Translations under genes and position numbers: made by a program
Shown here: positions 1-12,600 of the stretch, in pieces
Numbering within the stretch: the first letter of the stretch is position 1
How the letters are laid out: each line of letters opens with the position of its first letter
Source of the DNA: Dendrophyllia cribrosa
Taxonomy: Eukaryota; Cnidaria; Anthozoa; Scleractinia; Dendrophylliidae
DNA: 64,000 nucleotides
Assembly (NCBI GenBank): GCA_024195265.1
Contig: JAJLRJ010000004.1
Span: 28,284,434-28,348,433 of the forward strand
Reading direction: 5' to 3'
The notes under the pieces: generated by a model
Database searches by the model: none
What the model was told of the DNA's origin: nothing
What the model saw: only the letters and a program-made list of their open reading frames with translations

Positions 1-487
1 CCATACTTAAAATGCTATGACCATAGTACCACAGATACCTTATTATTACACTGTACATAAATAATGTTACAACGGACCAAAGTACATGTATGCTGGTACC
101 ACCACAGCAGACTGAAATATGGTAATATTAGACTTTTATTAGTCTACTGTTTAGTAACATAAACTACAAAAAAATTATCGGCTACGCTGATAAAAGTCTA
201 TGATGCTACTGCACTACATTAGGTTCGGTTAGGTCGTAGACTCTTATTAGCATGGTGTATAATTAACATTATAATAGACTGTAGTAATAGTAGACTTTTA
301 CTAGTCAGAGTTATTGGGGTAGTGTATAGTTAACATAACAAAGGACAGTAGTACCGTAACAATGCTAAGAAAAATTGTACTCTTTCAACTAGTACTTTTT
401 GAAAGCTCGTCACTATAATTTTTTCAGTATTAGTTCAATACTTTGAATGCCAACTCAGGTGTATAATAATAATAATTATTTTTTTAG

Positions 488-659
488 TGCAAGAGAATGG
501 TGGCAGTTCTCAATAAACTGCATTCTGCATTCCATCAAGGAGAAAAATATGCATCAAACATGGAATTTTGCTGTCCAGCGAGCTCGTGATATGGTGAAAT
601 ATGTAAACATATATTCACAACATCTTGTATCCGCTACCACAGTGCAGCCAGTGCTCAAG
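488..659 (+). CDS. VPS13D: VPS13D exon 1 (N-terminal rod, after chorein region)
   Basis: The exon starts after a TTTTTTTAG acceptor at phase 2 and ends AAG|gtaact at phase 0. It encodes AREWWQFSINC, then QRARDMVKYV and YSQHL, the typical VPS13 segment following the chorein domain. The upstream 487 bases are AT-rich intron with no recognised feature. The next intron (660-1403) holds a TA-flanked MITE copy. Confidence 0.9.
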
Positions 660-3600
660 GTAACTGCAGCAATTCATCTTTGTCTACATGTATGATTTGA
701 AGAGTGTTCATCCCATAGAGTGGTGTTTAGTTGAGTGTCGGTAGTAATTTTGCCGCTGCTTTGGTTTTGCATTGCTGCACTTTGTAATTGGCCAAACAAT
801 TTTGTGCCACTTTATCAGCAATCAGAAGTAAAACCAAAACCGATCGTGACTTGCTCAAACACAGTTTCCCGTGCTTGGTGCTGGTGACCTGACTGTACAT
901 GTAATTACTTTGAGCTCTGATTGATTCATTGGATTTTCTGCATCTGTTGTGATATGTCAGTGTGGTAACTTTGGTTTTGCTTATACAACACTCAATTGAA
1001 AGCCACACTAACTGTTCTTAAACCGAACTAAACAAATTGCACAAGACTGGGCACTCACAATAACATAATATTGCAAATGCTGTATGATGATAGTGAACCA
1101 ATGTGTACCGAAGGCCGTAAATGCAACTGACCTTTTGCTCAGGACTGTTAACTTGTTAGTTGTTGCTTGAGTTCCTTGTGGTTGAAGTCGCCTCAACTAC
1201 TCTGTACAGTTGGATTTTTGCTAATGGAAATGTACTGTAGGTGGCACTAATGTCCAGGATTGCATGCAAACGTATTGTTTAACAAATACCTCATATGTGA
1301 CAGATGAGGACACTTTGTGATGCCTATCATGGAGTAGCATCCCCTGCTCCCCTCAGTTGTGGTATACTTTCACAGTGTTCCTGTCTGTTTTGTCTCTACA
1401 CAGGAGGAACAAGCACAAATTGAAGAAGAACTGACATTTGAGGAGCTGGTAGTTTTAAGGTCTATAGCACAAACAAGGACAGAGAATGAAATCAGTCAGG
1501 TAAGATTCTAACATCCTGTTGCGCTTGGCCACCTTAACTTATTGAACATCTTATGGAATGTGAAGGGCATGTTTCCTTCTTTTTTAAGTTTTGGCTTATT
1601 AAATAGTTTAATAATGCTGCCACATTAAGGTCATTGTGAAAGGTTCACTGTTTTCCTTTGGATTCATGATCATGGGAACCAACTTGAGGGAAGGAAGGTG
1701 GGGAATGTGGTGAAACAGACACAGAAAGATGTTGTTTGATTTGCTAGTACAGCTACAATGTATTTAACCCTTTTACTCCTGGAGTAAATTATGGAGACAA
1801 GTGACAGCTGTAGTTCTAACTTTTTAGTCTGTGGGCGAAAGCCTATGGTGTGACCATTCAAATGAAACCTCTGTTTTGCATGGTACCATTTGTTTTTAAA
1901 CATTTTACAAACTGAAATTTGGGGTTTTTCTTAAATTTTGATCTTTGGCACTCATGAGAGTTAAAGGGTTAGATCAAAGAACCAACTACAGCCAGTTGTA
2001 CATGTAAGTGTACACTAGTGAATGATCACCCCCTAGAAACTTTTGAATGAGAGGGGGCGTTGTGCCCAGCTTTGAAAGCAGTGTGTCATCTATAGTTTTA
2101 AACATAGGTTAACGTTTTTTCAGCAGTCCCAGCCTGGTAGTGAAGATCCGTCTCAAACGCCACAACAAGAGGAACAGCAAAAATCCGCCGCTGGAGCAGG
2201 GGCAGGGGCAGGGGGATGGCAGGGATGGGTAACTGGGTGGTACAGTTGGTATGGAACAGACACTACTGATGGGTCATCTGGGCAAATACAAGGAAAAGAT
2301 GCAGCCCCAGTGTTTATGGGAGAAGCTCCCACCACAAAAGGTTAGTTGAAATGTGGTACCTACATGTAGCTGTATGTTGAGTGAGTAATAACAGAAGGGT
2401 ACATTGTGGGGGTTATTTTTGTCAAGTTATCAAATACTAAGGTTTGTATCATTTAATTTTGCAAAGAATTACCAGCAAAGCGCTAGATTGGTTCACATCA
2501 TATCTAACTGGCAGGATCGAGTCAACATGTTTCCATATCTGGTGCACTGTCTGATAGTGTATCCCACAAGGTTCATGTCTTGGACCTTTATTATACATCA
2601 TTTACTTTGCAAAGTTGTTCAATATCATCGAACATCATCTTCCTGAAGCCAACTTAGCCAACTGTTACGCTGACGAAAAGGAAAGGGTTAATTTTGTAAC
2701 GTATGACTGCTAATAGAAATTACAAAGATTTTGAGTGTCTTGTTTGGTGTTAAAACATATTAGACAAGTAGCTCAATGAGCTTCACAACCAGGCTGTACG
2801 GTCCCAAACCCCACCCTTTTTGTTTGCTTTTTTGTGTACTTTGTAACCTGAAATAATTTTTATTGTTATCGAAGTAAAAGTAAAATGTTGATGTTGTGGT
2901 TGTATTGATCAATCTAAAATCCATGCAAAACCGTTTTCCCACCTCAGTTGTCTGGGTAAATTTGCAGTTTTTAATTACCTATTAATGTTTTACGACTTAA
3001 TCATTGTCAGATATCATACTCTTGGGGTTGGGGAGTAATAATGACATAGTTAAATTATTAACAATGCGTCTTGTAAATCGCTGTCTTGCAGAAGAAGAGG
3101 AGTTCCTGGATGAGCTTGCTGACAATCATCTCAATGAGTCCATCTTTAACCGAGACCAGGTCTTTGCACACTTGAACTTCAGACTTGATGCCGGCTCCTT
3201 TAAACTGGTCAATACAAAGCACTCAAACACAGCCTCACAGACAACAACTGTGTTGCCAGTTATTGAAGTGGAGTTTTCTGATTTGAGGTGGGACTCGGAG
3301 ATGCGGCCTCGTTCAAGCACCTGGGAGTTTAGCATGAGTCTGGGCGCTTTGTTTGTTCGAGATAAACTGACACCAGGAACTTTGTTTCCAGCGTTGGTTT
3401 GTCCCCAGGGTCGAGAGTCACAGGCAAGTAGATTGACACTATTGAGTGTGATGTCACAAACAAAGCTTTGTGAAATTATGGGATTTGATGAGATATTCAG
3501 AAAGAGCATGATGAAAAATGCCTGCTTGCCAAAAATCATCGTCTCGTGCAGGCCTGTTTTCTTTGGGGGGGGGGTGGAGATATGTTTGCACTTTCATGTT

Positions 3601-6600
3601 CAGGTGACTCCAGAGAAATCCTTCCAAATTTGCCTTGGTGGCAACCATTCAGAACTAAGACAAAATTAGAAGGGTTGATATGGAAATGTTGTGAACAGTT
3701 TTGAAGAGTCTTTTTCACTGTTGAGATAAAATAGAGACTTCATTGATGGTTTTTTTTTTCAAACTACTGGTAGTTTTCTGTTAGCATCGTTGTTACATTG
3801 GGTACGTGCAAGAAACAATGAAGACACGTTTTGTATTATCTTGCAGAAAATTTTCCATGCCAAGAAGCAACAGGGAACATTAGAAAAAGCAACTGCTGGA
3901 GCAATGTTAATGTCTGCTGCCACTGTGGGCCTTAATATTTTACAAGATATAAATGAACCAGTGTTTGAAATGAAGTTTGAATCTTTACCACCTGCAAGCA
4001 AGGTTGGCTACAGGTTAGTTTTACTTATGATTCCTGAAGACTGAAGAAATTCTTAATCAGTCCTGTTCTCATAACGATAACATGCATGTACGTCTTCCTA
4101 TGACCTCAAGCACTATTTACGAATCCTTCCCCTAAAAAAATTGTTGGGATTCTCAATCCAATGAATCTGTTCTGAGTATAGATTCACAGGGTTCATGTCC
4201 ATTTATATTCAAGAATCTGGATTCAGTTTTCCCAAAGAAACACACCTTAACTTTTATTTTGATATCATCCAGACTGTCAGTGACCACTCAACCCCTGGAT
4301 GTGGTGTACAATCCTTTGGTGTTGGATCATATCTCCGAGTTTTTCTCCCATACATCAATGGAAGGAACACAGGCCCTTCATATTGAACGGCAGCTCCGTG
4401 AAGTGGCACGTGTCAGATATGAAGAACTGAAAAACCAAACAAGAGCTGAACTTGTTCAAACACTGGATGCTATGATGTCAGGGTCAGAAGTGGTAAGCCA
4501 GGGGCTTAAAGGGGCAGTCGCCAAAAATAATTTTTTAAAGCCAGAAAAAAAAGTATTTGTATAAATGGAAAACTAAAAATAATGCTCCAGTTTTGTGAAC
4601 AATTGCTATACTAGTGCAATGTTTTAGTTTTTATACTGAAAAGATGGACGTGTTTTTGTGGTGCTTACAGGGTCAGTCAAAGAGATGGGACATTCAGCTG
4701 GATATTTCTGCCCCAAGATTTCTGGTTCCAGAAAGTTTTCAGGACAGGAAGTCTTCAGTGGTATGTTGAAATATACCCAAAACATATTTGTTGAAATTTT
4801 GTTTAGCGTTAAAATAAATGTCCTTAAAAAGTAGGATGATTAAGATGACGATGTGTGGTGCAATGCTAAGCTTGCGCAAAACAGTAAACCTATCTGTTGT
4901 TGAAAAAAAGACAATAATATTAATAATAATAAATAATTAACACTTATAAAGCTCAAATTCCTTAAAGAAATGATCAAATGCACTTACATAATTAGGATAA
5001 AACAATAAAATTAAAAATGTGAATACAATATTATATATACAAAATTTACAAATGTCACAATTTAAAGGCATGTCTAAAAACTGGTGTGTCTTAAGATCAC
5101 GTTTAAAAACTGACAATGATTCAAGATGGTCGATTTCTCTGGGTACGCTTTAGCTAACCTAACGTAACATACTAACTAAAGGTAGATGTAACAACTCAGA
5201 GAAATAATTTACGGTTCAACGCTACACATACGGTACAGATAGCCTAATTTCAAGGAAGAGTATGACTGAGTGCTGAAGGGAATTCACTGCTACCTGTAGG
5301 ATACATTTTTTACTCGCTTTAAATAAAACGGGTGTTTCTTGGTGTTGCGGAAGCCATTGTTGGTTAGCTTTTGTGTTGTGGTGTGGGTATTGTTCAGTGT
5401 CTTTTGAATCTTTTGTTTCACGTCATTTGGTGATCACACCATCCGCAACACCAAGAAACTACCAATAAAACGCATCGGCTCGTGATAATTTTGTTTCTTG
5501 AAAAGGTTTTTCTAAATATGAAGTTGCAGTATAAAAGGAGCCTGGCCTGGCCATTCTCACCTCCAGTCGTCAATCAACCGCTCTGACTGAAAGATGCCTT
5601 AATTTGCATTTCACACCCAAAAGGTGTGAAATGGGGGAGGAGCTAAGCCTTTTATACCGGAACTGCGTGTTTAAAGGTTTTCTTTGTTCAATGAATTCAC
5701 TTTGATCGACATATGTCAATTCCAGCACCCGGAGAGCCGAAGGATGCGTTAGAATTGCGGGTTTCTGGCATGATACTGACACTTGTCGAGTACTTTGTTG
5801 CTTATGTTATTATTTGTTGTGTCTGTGATAGGTTGTGATAGACTTTGGCCATTTAAGCTTTGCAAACACCCAAGCACTTAACAGAAAGAAGACATTATCA
5901 GAAGGACAAGACTCAAAAGCAGACATAGAAGGTAATTAAAAGAGTTCATTTGTACATGTACCTTGTTGATAACAGGAAGTTATAAAGACAAACCCATCAT
6001 GCCGGCACCTTTCTCCATTCTCCATGGTGTTAAATGAGTAGTAATTATGAAGTGATTTGGATTAATGCTGGTGAAACATGATTGTGAGTGGAGTCTTTTA
6101 GATGCTTCCATTCTAGGCAAGGAAGCACACTATGCACACTAGTCTGTTGCAGTCTTGTAGAATGAATTTACCAGGCAGGTAGTCATTGGGTTTAGAAACA
6201 GTGCAGAGAATCACAATTACGATAACAAACAATGGATCCCAGAAAAAGAGGAATTAAGAAAATGGATCGAAATCCGTCAATCGCATCATGTGAATGTGAC
6301 CTGCAAGACGATTTGAGGTGTCTGCTAAAATAACTGTTGGTCGTGTAACCCCAAACCGTTGGTTGAATTCTAACCTCATAGTTTTAGTGTTATTGAAAAG
6401 CGCTGTAGCTAATTGGCGAATCTTTGTTAACAATTATTGCCTTATTAACATTTGCACCTCATTTTTTGGCTCTGAATATTGAAAGGGCATAGCACAATTA
6501 CCTTTCTCTGGAAATTGAAGCCCGATATACTAATTACTCTTTATGCAGTTGTTATGAAGTGAAATTCTTGTTAAGTTGATTAGTGTTCTGTAATTCGAGA

Positions 6601-9600
6601 CATACTTGAACGATTGTGCTAAATCGGCATGTTTAGTTCACGTTATATGCTTGTATTTAGTAACCTCGACTGTACTGATCATGAGATCAGAACTGAAGGG
6701 CACATTTAAGAACGTTGCCAAGAGGAATTAAGATTTTGAGACAACTTTCCTTGTTTAAGCAAAATATCGAGACCACCACCGAGATTTGCATTGTTGTCAA
6801 TGTAGTTCGGTCAGTAGTATTAGATAAACAGAAGATAAGGTTTTGCTCTTATGTTAACCCTTTAAGCCCTAACATCAAAATTTAAATTCTCATTTTTTAG
6901 TCCTATACATTTCCTATAGAAGTAGTGAGGAGAAATTGTTTGGATATTAAGAGAACTCATCTTGTGTGATCATGTCCTTAATTCTCATGACCTTTTTGAT
7001 TGATAAAGCATTAATATTACAAGGAGAATTTGATGCTGATCACTCTTAGGGCGTAAAGGGTTAAGGACAATCAACTCTGTTATTCACTTCCCTTAATCTT
7101 ATACTGTGTTGTGAAGCAAGGCTAAGGTTGCAGCTCTAGTTGTATTTTGAGGAACAGACCTAAGCAACGCGTAACACAATGTACGGTATGTTTAAATTAT
7201 AAACACGGCTCGATATCTTCAGTTTTAAAGTACCGTAAATTTTTCAGTGATGTGATATACCGGTATGTAATATCAAGGTCTACATATTTTGTTCAGTAGG
7301 AAAACACAAGGATATATTTTCACTTGGGGAACAGATCCACCGACGACATATGAAAGTTGACCTTTAGCGCATAACCGTGCCCAGTTCTCTCCTATTTCAA
7401 TGAAACAATGCGTATTTGTACTGTCACGTTATTCATCAAAGGACTCCAAATGCGAAATCTTTAAGCTTATTGTTGTTAATATTCGTTTACAATAAATTAG
7501 TTATTGTTATCGCTGGATTCACGTTGTTCTTTTTACGCAACGCATTCGTAACAAAACTAATTTAAAACATGTGACAAAAAGTTTACAGCTGATGGTGTGA
7601 GTGAGCGAGCGAGCGAGTGAGTGCTCTTGCCACCGTCTCCGATAACCTGTTCATTACGCTTCGCGTATTCACAGATCAATATAAACGAGTGGAAATACAT
7701 ACCCAGATTTCCGGGTTTGCACTTCATTACACTATAATTAAAGATCTTCAATTGTTTAGTTATAACCATTGTTCGTCAGGATTGAACTTATTTGCTTCTT
7801 CTTAACCCATCTACAGATGACTCTTTTGTGACTCCACCCAGTACCCCACCTGTGGAGGAAGATGAGGAGTTCACGCCAATCACTGACTCCACAGATGCAC
7901 TGGTGAATGAGATCAGCAGCGAGTCTCTAATTGACATGATGTATGAAAGGTAGGCTGCTGATTGCTCTTTGCACTGCACGGAAAGTTGGCTTTGATCACC
8001 TTGACAAAGTTGCGTGACACAGGCTTCAAATGTGATGAAAGGTTTGCAGTACGTTTGACATTGCTTTTGACACAATTTTGACACTCGTCAGAATTGCCAG
8101 ATATTTGATAGATATCACAGGCAGGTTCTTTTCTGTACAAGTCAAAGCAACATTTGGCACACCTCAACTATACAGTTGTACTTTGATAAGCGTTTAAGAT
8201 ACAATACAGTATAATTATAATAAAGTTTGTTAGGTTGCCAAACAGGATCTCCATACCTAATTTAAAAAAGATGCAATACCTTTGACTTAAATCGAAGACG
8301 GCCTTTGCCACCTTTCACACCCGTGTCAATAATTTGGCAAAGACGGCCTGTGCCACTTTTACGATATGTAAAAGATGCATGATAAACTAGATGATTTTCT
8401 GTACATTGTAGTGTGTGGTAAAGTGTATCATATTATTTTGATATGGCATGAAATGGTATGTTGCATAACAATACACTTTCTTTGTTTCACTCTTTTTCTC
8501 AGGTACACTTTGGATCTGTCTGACATACAAATGGTTGTATGTAACGTGAAGGACAACTGGTCAGAAGTCGCCAGCAAGCCGTTCATGACAAGTGATGTTC
8601 ATGTGGTGGATAAATTTACAATAACCATCCAGATGGAAAGGTGAGAAATCTAAGGCTGTATAACACTCCAGTTTATATATAAATGTGCTGTTACAACTGG
8701 TCAATGGTTCTTACAATTTGCAATGGAACAGTGCTGCAAATGAAATTGTTTGTGAAACACTTTGTTTGTTAGATGTCATGTGACCATGAATCGACCAATG
8801 AACGCGCGCGTTGTATTTGAAAACAACTCCAGCTAAATAACAAACAGTTTATTATTACCTTATAATAAGCAACTAGTCAGAACAACACTTTAAATTTTCT
8901 ATTTAATCTGTTATGTCTTACAACCTCATTATAAAAACCAAACAAGTCCAATTATCCAAGCTTACCCACTTTGCCAACACACCTTTAAACTCGGTATTAC
9001 ATCTGGCAAATCAACCCAAAGTACTAAATTAACAATCCACGCAAAAGCAATCAAAACCAATCAAAGTAATCAAACCCTTATTAAAAAATAGTTTGAAAGT
9101 TAACACTTTTATTCACACGCACTTACTAAATTAACACTGATGAAAAGCCTGAAATTACTCCTCTCGCTTTCGTGGTGATGTATACTACACCTTCAGAGAT
9201 TAGCTCTTACGTCTTTAGAATGTTTAGTTATGCCGTCATTTGTTTGCTAACTCCAAAAAAAAAAAAACGCTACACTTCCCTTGTCTTTGTTGCAAGATAA
9301 CTACTGGCCCCTTAATTTACCCTTAACTCATTGTCGTCAGTCCCGGCCAAAATTGGTCTTAGAAGACCAATAAGACTCCACTGCTTTAAAAAGTTGCAAC
9401 TTTCTCGATTGCGCGAACATTACAGTTGTTAAAATTAACCTTACCTTGTTTTGCGTTAACGAGGTGGCTTTTAGAGCCCTTTGATTAGCCAATGACAATG
9501 TCATATTTCTCAAACTTGCCGCCCAAAAACGTGTGATTCTATCACGAATTTATGAACAGGTTTGGTGATGGAAATTGAAGTGCCGGCTAAGATTTTATCG

Positions 9601-12600
9601 CTGTAAGTCCAGCTTTAGAAGTTGAATGAACATGCTTTTATGCCTTATATAGGTGGGAAAAGGATTCTACTTATGCTTGAATTTACTTTCAGTTAAAATT
9701 ATAAGTAGTTAGGCATTTTAATTCGTACTTTGAACAGTTAATATAATAGATTGTTATTGTTGTGGTTCAAAATGCAGAAAATGTACGGCATTTCAAAAGT
9801 TGTAAGTCTTAGAGTCGTTCAGAAATCATCTCTTGGTTCCAACAAAGAAAAATAAAGTCCATGTTCTTTTGAAAAGTGCCATTTAGTTCAACTTCTTAGC
9901 AGCCGATATCATTTCGCATACAACCTCGCATTTTACTGTTGCTCTCCAGTCCTCTTAGTCATGGTAGCCGTAGTAGCGCCTTCCGTAGTGATTTGCTTAA
10001 AGTTCCGAAGGAACGGTAAAAACCCTTGTTTCTTTCAAAATTAGCAGGAATCTGAATTTTTGCTGTGTACCTATGGACTGTGTATACAGTTTGCCTGAAG
10101 ATCTCTTTCAGTGGCTCTTGGTTATTTTCTGTCATTTCTTGAGACTGATGTACATTGTGTGACTCTTTTACAATCCACAGGAGGTTACTGTTCACAGCTG
10201 ATCCCCAGTACCCTACAGTAACTCTTTTTGCAAAACTTCCCAACCTGGTACTTCACATCAATGAACACAAGGTATGATGAATGGAAAAATAATTTGTTTG
10301 TCAGTTATTTACTGCCTTCAACGTTGAACGGTGAACTGTTCAGTAATTTGTCAAAATTGCACATGACTGAATGACAGTAGTAATTTGATACCTAAAAGAA
10401 GTAATTTGAGTGTATGTTTTAACAATCAAAATTGTTTGTCTTCGGTACCCATCAGTCGCTGGCTCAGGGTTTGTTTTTCTTTTTATTGTCTTTCCTCCAC
10501 AAGTTACGTGTAAGCAATAGCATGAGTTTTTCTCTGGATGAATAGTTGGTTTCATAAAATATTTTAAAACATGAAGATGTGAAGAACATATGTTATGGCC
10601 ATATCTGGTATTAAATTCTTTTCTAAGCATGAGTATGGTTTTTTGAGAGATGATCCATATTAATCTTGATAATGGTTATTTTGTTAGCTTCAAGCCTTGA
10701 CCAAATGCATCAAACAGCTGAGCAGGCCTAAAGTTTCTACTCCCACTACACCAGTGACAAGAGAAAGGATTGTCGCCAGTTCCACCCCTCTACCTCGTGC
10801 AGAAAGTAAGAAGTAATTATATCAACAATTACGGTAGAAGTAGAATAACCTACCACAATTACACAATACAGTGTAGGAGGTTCCAATCACATCACAGTCG
10901 ATTTCTTGGCATTTCATCTTTGAAAGTTGAGGGTTGAAAGTTTTATCCCCTTCATCAACCCTATCCTAGGGTTCATTTCAGAGAAACAGCTTAGCAGGCC
11001 ACAAGCTTCTATTCCCACTACAACAGTGACCGGATATACACCAGACGTAAACAATGACGAAGAGAAGAAGCACTTACCCCAATTACCCAGTACAGTGTAG
11101 GAGGTTTACAATCACATCCCAGTAGAATTCTAGGCATTTCATCTTTGAAAGTTGAGGGTTGAAAGTTTTATCCCCTTCATCAACCCTATGCTAGGGTTCA
11201 TTTCAGAGAAACAGCTTAGCAGGCCACAAGCTTCTATTCCCACTACAACAGTGACTGGATATACACCAGACGTAAACAATGACGAAGAGAAGAAGCACTT
11301 ACCCAAATTACCCGGTACAGTGTAGGAGGTTCACAATCATATCCCAGTAGAATTCTAGGCATTTCATCTTCAAAAGTTTCAGTGTTGGAATGCTTATCCC
11401 CTCCACAAACGTATCCTAGGATTCATTTCAGATCCTTGAATGTGTCATTAATCATCAATGTGTTGATATTTTTTTAAGGAGTTGACAGCAGTATTGACGA
11501 CCTGTACTACAGCTTATACAGCAGCAGCATTACAATTCCTGAGATGCTAAAAGAATCGCCAACCAGGTAATTGCCATTACGTTAATGCACTTGTAAAGGA
11601 CATGTAATAATAGGAATAGGCATCTTGGCTATTCCGCTGGTAACTGCACATTAGAATGCCTTATTGTCTACTTGATACTGTTATGCAACAAGACAATGAT
11701 ACCACATTTTCTTTGCGTTTTCTAGAAAACAAACAATGGCGATTATACGAGACATGCATTTTGAAATAATAAACACATATCATGAGCTTGTTATTGTCAA
11801 ACCAGTACATTGACTTCATATCCATGTTAATATAGCAGGTGTTTGCTTTGGTATTTCATACATTAATTAGTTATGTTTCTGTCAGGTTTTATCATTGTTT
11901 TTTCTTTCTGCCAACTGCTTTTCATAACTATAGTTTTTTGAAAATATGACATATAAGCTCTCTCAATGATTATTTGTTACTTTTGAAGCAAATGTTGACA
12001 TGGAACCTTGTAAAAACACTTTCATTGCTATCATTTTGGACAATTTTTTCTTGCAATATCTTATAATGTTGTAGTGATGTCAGCATTGCTAGACAAGTTA
12101 TAAAGTAACTGTTGCACGCTGCGAGGTAGCAAAGTAAAAAAACTACACCTGAAACAACGAGAAATGGAGAAGTCTAGTAGAAGTAGCAGTCAGTTTTTTT
12201 TCTTGCTGTCCAGTGTTAAAGTCAGCAACATGTCTCATGCCATTTCTCATTTCAAGTTGCTTATAAAATTGCTCTTGTTTTGTTTGACTTCTCTTTAGGA
12301 CCATCAGCAGGTCAGCTGTGGACACCACTTTAGAAGATAAAACAAAAGAACTAATGGAAGAGTCAAGAATGGTTCTCGTTCAATTCAGTATTGACAGAGT
12401 ATCTCTTGGTGTTCACAGCATGGGTGAGGCTTTAATGTTGTGCGTGTACCACCTACGTTTACGAAGTGACTGTAATAGCGTGACATTTTTATTGTTGTTG
12501 CCTAATTCAACCGCTTTCATTTAACACTCTCGTGAACTCATCAAATATATACCTATAGTCTTTGGACAAATAAACCCTCACGAGGTTTTTTGCCTCGAGT

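Larger units (their letters stand above)
10712..11435 (+). repeat. Three-copy tandem segmental duplication covering part of exon 12
   Basis: Copies start at the AAACAGCT word at 10712, 10984 and 11209, so the units are 272, 225 and about 226 bp. Each contains the exon-12-like piece and a shared intron block with GTACAGTGTAGGAGG and CCTATCCTAGG-like words. Copies 2 and 3 are almost identical, so the second duplication is younger than the first. Confidence 0.9.

Noticed and set aside
3004..3091. Upstream extension of exon 4 starting at a Met codon
   Set aside because: A strong acceptor CTGTCTTGCAG at 3091 and phase 1 from exon 3 put the exon start at 3092. The upstream residues have no match in VPS13 proteins.
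3424..3669. Read-through of exon 4 past 3423
   Set aside because: Conservation stops at the GC donor, and the continuation contains a G-run and unrelated residues.
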